Shown here: positions 6,664-9,710 of the stretch, piece after piece
Numbering within the stretch: position 1 is the stretch's first letter
Layout: each line of letters starts with the position of its first letter
NCBI GenBank assembly: GCA_964473335.1
Contig: CAYYOO010000051.1
Location: 1-9,710 of the forward strand
Length of the DNA stretch: 9,710 nucleotides
Direction of reading: 5' to 3'
From: CAYZTD01 sp964473335
GTDB taxonomy: Archaea; Thermoplasmatota; E2; DHVEG-1
Program-made: the position numbers and the translations under genes
Notes under the pieces: generated by a model
What the model was told of the DNA's origin: nothing
The model's input: only the letters and a program-made list of their open reading frames with translations
Database searches by the model: none

Positions 6664-6938
6664 TTTATTAGGGCGTTTGTTACCTTTTTTCTTGCTTTGT
6701 GTAGATCGTTCCATAGTGTTTTTCTAGAAACACCCATCATTGATGCTGCTTCTTCTTGGGTGAGATCTTCCAGATCTACTAATCTTAATGCTTCGATTTC
6801 GTAGGTTTTAAGAAGTATTGTTGGTTTTGGTCTTTGGTAGGATTTATCTGTTTGAGGGGTCGTTTCGTAGGGATAATTGATCCATCGCCTGCCACGACAA
6901 CGCCCTCTGTTTCTTCGTCTTTGTCCGCCTCTTGGCAT
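6664..6938 (-). CDS. DUF134 (UPF0251) helix-turn-helix protein, 3' end in assembly gap
   Basis: The first 91 residues of a DUF134/UPF0251 protein. It has a basic Arg/Gly-rich start with one cysteine (C14), then YEIEALRLVDLEDLTQEEAASMMGVSRKTLWNDLHKAR (46-83). This is the acidic helix plus sigma-factor-like helix-turn-helix that defines the family, with the recognition helix near 70-82. These proteins are presumed DNA-binding regulators. The start is ATG with AGGTG 9 bases upstream. As the first gene behind the operon promoter it is a candidate autoregulator of the cluster (inference). The normal C-terminus and stop are missing in the N-run, so fusion to Mrp is not supported. Confidence 0.88.
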
Positions 6939-6961
6939 GAAATTTTACACCTAATTAATTA

Positions 6962-6971
6962 CTCATATGAG
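6962..6971. promoter_or_regulatory. Perfect 10-bp palindrome CTCATATGAG in operon leader
   Basis: CTCATATGAG equals its own reverse complement. It lies between the TATA-like box and the DUF134 start codon, close to the predicted transcription start, where an archaeal repressor would block initiation. DUF134 itself is a candidate binder; this is inference. Confidence 0.35.
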
Positions 6972-6977
6972 AACTAA

Positions 6978-6985
6978 TATATAAA
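6978..6985 (-). promoter_or_regulatory. TATA-box-like promoter of the minus-strand operon
   Basis: On the minus strand the box reads TTTATATA within the A/T-rich stretch AAATATTTATATATT. Initiation about 26 bases downstream of its centre would fall near 6955, leaving a leader of about 17 bases that still includes the AGGTG ribosome-binding site of the DUF134 gene. I see no equally good promoter before the genes downstream. Confidence 0.5.
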
Positions 6986-7079
6986 TATTTGCTTTTTACG
7001 GGCTTTGCAAATTGTTGGCTGTTGTTTTTTCAATTCTGATGTGGCTGATAATTTTGAATATTTGATATATTTTTATTTT

Positions 7080-7108
7080 TTGACAATTTTTACCAAAAAT
7101 AATATAAA
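7080..7108 (+). promoter_or_regulatory. Promoter-like TTGACA - 17 bp - TATAAA
   Basis: TTGACA (7080-7085) and TATAAA (7103-7108) are 17 bases apart, which matches a bacterial sigma-70 promoter at 11 of 12 positions. Read as an archaeal promoter, ATAATATAA around 7099-7107 is a TATA box whose predicted start, about 26 bases downstream, falls near 7129, exactly where the palindrome begins. Either reading would transcribe the 40-codon ORF. Confidence 0.45.
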
Positions 7109-7128
7109 CTAGATTGTAACAGAATATA

Positions 7129-7156
7129 ATATTGGCATGTTAATTCATGTCAATAT
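7129..7156. promoter_or_regulatory. 28-base near-perfect palindrome: operator or 5' leader hairpin
   Basis: Arms ATATTGGCATG (7129-7139) and CATGTCAATAT (7146-7156) flank the loop TTAATT. As RNA this is an 11-bp stem with one G-U pair and a 6-base loop. As DNA it is symmetrical except for one position per arm. It lies 19 bases before the ATG of the small ORF and just downstream of the predicted promoter. Confidence 0.55.
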
Positions 7157-7175
7157 AAAATGGAGTTGTCAAAAA

Positions 7176-7298
7176 ATGAATGAAACAACAAAAAAACTTC
7201 AAAAATTGGTCGGCAAGAAAACAACAAAAGTAGTATCAAAACAAAGCGATTATAATCCTTATAAAAATAACAAAACTTCTGATTATGATTATAACTAA
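7176..7298 (+). CDS. Possible small protein of 40 residues, unknown
   Basis: The ORF starts with ATG at 7176 and ends with TAA. The first 22 residues are basic (MNETTKKLQKLVGKKTTKVV...), and the last 17 are polar and Tyr/Asp/Asn-rich (SDYNPYKNNKTSDYDYN). It has no hydrophobic segment, cysteine or recognised motif. GGAG lies 10 bases before the ATG. Support comes from context: a promoter and palindrome upstream and an 8-T run one base after the TAA, so the ORF fills its own transcription unit. A 7-codon ORF (7160-7183) overlaps its start in another frame. The basic head with an aromatic tail could suggest a nucleic-acid-binding small protein, but I do not recognise it, and the transcript could equally be a non-coding RNA. 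Confidence 0.4.
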   Translation: MNETTKKLQKLVGKKTTKVVSKQSDYNPYKNNKTSDYDYN

Positions 7299-7306
7299 TT
7301 TTTTTT
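7299..7306 (+). terminator. T-run terminator after the small ORF
   Basis: Eight consecutive T, followed by more T-rich sequence, begin immediately after the TAA of the 40-codon ORF. Archaeal RNA polymerase terminates on such T-runs without needing a hairpin, and no strong hairpin is seen here. Confidence 0.45.
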
Positions 7307-7355
7307 ATTATTTATAAGTCATTCTTTTTACAAGAAGATATGTCATATTTTTCAG

Positions 7356-7363
7356 TTTAAAAG
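7356..7363 (+). promoter_or_regulatory. Weak TATA-like site before exonuclease III
   Basis: TTTAAAAG at 7356-7363 could be a TATA box. A start about 26 bases downstream would give a leader of about 17 bases or less. There is no ribosome-binding site before the ATG at 7403 (AAAATACTATT precedes it), so this gene probably has a very short or absent leader. Confidence 0.3.
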
Positions 7364-7402
7364 ATTAACCTTAAACACTATTCTTTTATTCAAAATACTA
7401 TT

Positions 7403-8167
7403 ATGAAACTAATATCCTGGAATGTAAACGGAATTCGCGCAGCAGATAGAAAGGGACTTTTTGATTTTATAAAATCTGAAAAACCAGACGTATTATGTTT
7501 ACAAGAAATTAAAGCAAAACCTGATCAATTCCCACCTCATCTAAAAAACACACCAGGTTACAATGTTTTTATCAATTCAGCAGAGAGAAAAGGATATAGT
7601 GGTGTTACAACTTATACTAAACAAAAGCCAAAAGAAGTAAAAAAAGGATTTGGTATAGAGAAGTTTGATACAGAAGGAAGAACACTTATCACTGAATTTG
7701 ATGATTTTGTCTTGTTCAATATTTATTATCCAAATGGAAAGAAAAACCAGGAAAGACTTGATTATAAACTAGATTTCTATGATACATTTTTATCATATGC
7801 TGATAACTTAAAAGCAGAAGGAAAAAACATAGTTGTATGCGGTGATTTTAACACAGCACATAAAGAAATTGATTTGGAGCATCCCAAAGCAAATGAAAAG
7901 ATATCAGGATTTTTACCAATAGAAAGAACATGGATTGATACATTTATTGATCATGGATATGTTGATACCTTTAGGCATTTTAACAAAGAACCAAAAAAGT
8001 ATACCTGGTGGAGTATGAGAACTCGTGCTCGAAAAAGAAACGTAGGCTGGAGACTTGATTATTTTTTTGTAAATAAAGAGTTTTTACCAAAAGTTAAAAA
8101 CGCATTTATAATGCAAGAAGTGATGGGATCAGATCACTGCCCAGTTGGAATAGAAATTGAGGAATAA
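7403..8167 (+). CDS. xth: Exodeoxyribonuclease III (AP endonuclease, exonuclease-endonuclease-phosphatase family)
   Basis: A 254-residue, full-length ExoIII-type protein that cuts DNA at abasic sites and removes 3' blocks in base-excision repair. Catalytic and metal residues are all present: N7 in SWNVNGIR, E35 in CLQEIKA, Y109 in NIYYPNG, D148 and N150 in CGDFNTAH, D219 in WRLDYFFV, and D244-H245 in GSDHCPVG. Blocks such as GYSGV, FLPIERTWID and YTWWSMRTRARKRNVGWRLDYFF closely resemble the Methanothermobacter enzyme as I remember it. The start is ATG, with no ribosome-binding site. It ends 3 bases before the carboxypeptidase gene, and its last codons contain that gene's GAGG site. No sign of damage or transfer. 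Confidence 0.97.
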   Translation: MKLISWNVNGIRAADRKGLFDFIKSEKPDVLCLQEIKAKPDQFPPHLKNTPGYNVFINSAERKGYSGVTTYTKQKPKEVKKGFGIEKFDTEGRTLITEFDDFVLFNIYYPNGKKNQERLDYKLDFYDTFLSYADNLKAEGKNIVVCGDFNTAHKEIDLEHPKANEKISGFLPIERTWIDTFIDHGYVDTFRHFNKEPKKYTWWSMRTRARKRNVGWRLDYFFVNKEFLPKVKNAFIMQEVMGSDHCPVGIEIEE

Positions 8168-8170
8168 GTT

Positions 8171-9679
8171 ATGAAAGAATCACTAGATTATATCTATAAA
8201 GAACAAAAAGAACTATCAGTTCTCTCTGGAATAGGTGCACTCATCGGTTGGGACCAAATGACATATATGCCAAAGATGGGTGTAATTGAAAAATCAGAGC
8301 AATCTTCATATCTATCAAAAATTGCACACGAAAAAGTAGTATCAGACAAACTATGGAAACATATTGAAAAACTAAACAAAGAAAGTAATTTTAAAAAACT
8401 CTCTGAAAAAGATCAAAATGTTGTAAATAGACTCAAAAAAGATGTAGAAAAATCTAGATGTGTACCAACTAGTTTTGTAGAAAAACTATCAAAGACTACA
8501 ACGCTTTCATATCAAGAATGGGAAAAAGCAAGAAATAAAAATGATTACAAACTTTTTTCACCACATCTTGAAAAAATAGTTGATCTTGAAAAAGAATACT
8601 GCAGTTTTTTTAATATCTCTGGTCCAAAATACAACACTCTACTTGATGACTATGAAGAAGGAATGACTGTAGATAAATTAAGAAAAGAATTCACTTATCT
8701 TAAAAAAGAACTAATTTCTATTCTTGAAAAAATAAAGGGATCAAAAGTTTATCAAGATCATAAAGAAATCGATATAAAAATTGGAGTAGATGAACAAAAA
8801 ACCCTTTGCAACAAAGTAATAAATAAGATGCTTCTACCAAAAGATAAAACACGACTTGATGAATCAACCCATCCTTTTACAACAAGCATGGGAAATAATG
8901 ATGTAAGAATTACAACCAGTTTTAAAAGAAAGGGACCACTTTTTTCGTTTTTTTCAACAATCCATGAGGCAGGGCACGCTCTATATGAACTAGGTATGCC
9001 ACAAAATGAGTACAAAAATACAGTAATATCTGATTCACCCTCTTTAGGTATTCATGAATCTCAATCCCGTTTCTGGGAAAATATGATAGCTAGAAGCACA
9101 TATTTTTGGAAAATTTTTTACTTAGAATTTAAGAAAGCAAATCCTGATTCTTTTAGTGATATAGATTTAAATAAATGGTATAGAATGGTAAATAGAGTTA
9201 AACCTTCTTTTATCAGAGTTGAAGCAGATGAATTAACTTATCCTTTGCATGTAATTCTTAGATTTGAAATTGAAACAGATCTAATGCAAGGGAAAATAGA
9301 TGTAAAAGATTTACCAAATGTTTGGAATGAAAAAATGGATGAAATGTTAGGTATTATTCCAGGGAATGATATCGAAGGAGTACTACAGGATATGCATTGG
9401 AGCGGTGGGAACATCGGTTATTTTCCAACCTATGCAATTGGGTCAATTTATTCAGCTCAAATTTATAATCAAATAAAAAAGGAAAATGAAAAACTTGAAA
9501 GTGAAATTGAAAAAGGTGAATTTGAAAATATCTTAAGTTGGCTTAGAGAGAATATTCATAAAAAAGGTAGAATTATGATGGCAGATGAAATAATTAAAGA
9601 CTGCTGTGGAGAAGGTCTTAATTCTAAGGTTTTTGTTGATTACCTTAGAGATAAATATTATGATATTTATCAAGTCTAA
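8171..9679 (+). CDS. M32 family metallocarboxypeptidase (Taq carboxypeptidase type)
   Basis: A 502-residue, full-length M32 zinc carboxypeptidase that releases C-terminal amino acids from peptides in the cytoplasm. It has the zinc motif FFSTIHEAGHALYELG (260-275; ligands H265 and H269, catalytic E266), the third ligand E296 in SLGIHESQSRFWEN (291-304), the DDYEEGMTVDKL segment (159-170) and IRVEADELTYPLHVILRFEIE (348-368) lining the active site. The C-terminal part has MHWSGGNIGYFPTYAIGSIYSAQ, another family block. No signal peptide is present. ATG follows the exonuclease III stop by 3 bases, with GAGG 8 bases upstream, so the two are probably co-transcribed; no functional link between them is known to me. 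Confidence 0.97.
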   Translation: MKESLDYIYKEQKELSVLSGIGALIGWDQMTYMPKMGVIEKSEQSSYLSKIAHEKVVSDKLWKHIEKLNKESNFKKLSEKDQNVVNRLKKDVEKSRCVPTSFVEKLSKTTTLSYQEWEKARNKNDYKLFSPHLEKIVDLEKEYCSFFNISGPKYNTLLDDYEEGMTVDKLRKEFTYLKKELISILEKIKGSKVYQDHKEIDIKIGVDEQKTLCNKVINKMLLPKDKTRLDESTHPFTTSMGNNDVRITTSFKRKGPLFSFFSTIHEAGHALYELGMPQNEYKNTVISDSPSLGIHESQSRFWENMIARSTYFWKIFYLEFKKANPDSFSDIDLNKWYRMVNRVKPSFIRVEADELTYPLHVILRFEIETDLMQGKIDVKDLPNVWNEKMDEMLGIIPGNDIEGVLQDMHWSGGNIGYFPTYAIGSIYSAQIYNQIKKENEKLESEIEKGEFENILSWLRENIHKKGRIMMADEIIKDCCGEGLNSKVFVDYLRDKYYDIYQV

Positions 9680-9710
9680 TTTTTAGTCCAGGTGTTCAAA
9701 TCCCTTCCCC
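9680..9710 (+). other. T-arm-like sequence, possible 3' fragment of a tRNA gene
   Basis: AGGTG-TTCAAAT-CCCTT followed by CCCC has the layout of a tRNA T-arm (TTCAAAT is a standard T-loop) and the start of an acceptor 3' strand. One stem pair (T opposite C) does not match. The upstream bases are the end of the carboxypeptidase gene and contain no GGGG acceptor or D-arm, so no complete tRNA is present. It may be chance, a remnant, or part of something beyond the window. Confidence 0.25.

Larger units (their letters stand above)
7075..7177. repeat. 12-bp perfect inverted repeat flanking the small-gene promoter region
   Basis: ATTTTTTGACAA at 7075-7086 is the exact reverse complement of TTGTCAAAAAAT at 7166-7177, with 79 bases between. 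The right arm ends on the first two bases of the small ORF's start codon. The core TTGACA also occurs inside the central palindrome (TGTCAA at 7148, and TTGGCA at 7132 with one change), so four related sites lie within about 93 bases. They could be binding sites for one protein. Confidence 0.5.
6939..7402. other. Divergent intergenic region with a small transcription unit
   Basis: These 464 bases separate the minus-strand operon from exonuclease III. They hold the operon promoter and its palindrome (6962-6985), an AT-rich stretch without features (about 6990-7070), a TTGACA/TATAAA promoter (7080-7108), a 28-base palindrome (7129-7156), a 40-codon ORF (7176-7298), a T-run (7299-7306) and a weak TATA-like site before exonuclease III. 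I found no RNA gene of a known class. Confidence 0.7.

Noticed and set aside
5208..6804. Plus-strand open frames opposite the NifX-like, Cys-rich and Mrp genes
   Set aside because: They are mirror frames of conserved genes with low-complexity hydrophobic translations, and one crosses the N-run.
6198..6938. A single DUF134-Mrp fusion protein
   Set aside because: The frame crosses exactly 100 N, and both family domains are incomplete at the gap, so this is two genes joined by chance.
7160..7183. A 7-codon upstream ORF overlapping the small gene start
   Set aside because: It is too short to support as a gene without expression data; noted only as possible translational coupling.
9640..9710. 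A complete tRNA gene at the window end
   Set aside because: No acceptor 5' strand, D-arm or convincing anticodon arm precedes the T-arm-like sequence; that region is the end of the carboxypeptidase coding sequence.
1..9710. CRISPR array, insertion sequence or prophage
   Set aside because: No regularly spaced direct repeats, transposase, integrase or phage genes were seen on either strand.

Overview
The window is AT-rich and gene-dense, and most likely comes from an anaerobic archaeon. The evidence is ribosome-binding sites of the GGTGA/GGAGGTGA type, a TATA-box-like promoter ahead of the long operon, a first gene (exonuclease III) with no ribosome-binding site, and archaeal-style proteins (DUF89 with an N-terminal CxxC, an exonuclease III close to the methanogen type, an M32 carboxypeptidase). 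No marker in the window fixes the lineage. One bacterial-looking promoter (TTGACA, 17 bp, TATAAA) means a bacterial host is not fully excluded.

Left to middle, minus strand, 6938 down to 30: thirteen co-directional genes, mostly separated by 0-27 bases or overlapping, that read as one long operon. In transcription order they are: a DUF134 helix-turn-helix protein; a Mrp/NBP35 Fe-S carrier ATPase; a small Gly/Arg- and Cys-rich protein; two NifX-like Fe-Mo-cofactor-binding-fold proteins; a DUF89 metal-dependent phosphatase-like protein; two MinD-type ATPases with inserted 2x[4Fe-4S] ferredoxin domains; a cupin; a thioredoxin; a metallo-beta-lactamase-fold hydrolase; an OsmC-like protein; and a Cys-rich DUF5714 protein. 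The first half resembles the anaerobe-specific metal-cluster modules of the 'orange protein' type (NifX-like protein plus paired ferredoxin-MinD ATPases plus Mrp). The second half looks like a thiol and redox handling tail. No nitrogenase or NifB gene is present, so nitrogen fixation is not implied.

A run of exactly 100 N (6564-6663) is an assembly gap. It falsely joins the 5' part of the DUF134 gene to the 3' part of the Mrp gene in one open frame. The end of the first gene and the N-terminal, Walker-A-bearing half of the second are missing.

Middle, 6939-7402: a 464-base divergent intergenic region. It holds the operon promoter with a 10-bp palindrome, and an independent-looking small transcription unit: promoter, a 28-base near-perfect palindrome, a 40-codon ORF and a T-run terminator. 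The same stretch has four copies of a TTGACA-like motif and a 12-bp perfect inverted repeat.

Right, plus strand, 7403-9679: exonuclease III and an M32 carboxypeptidase, 3 bases apart, probably one transcript. The last 31 bases contain a T-arm-like sequence resembling the 3' part of a tRNA gene, but no matching 5' part is visible.
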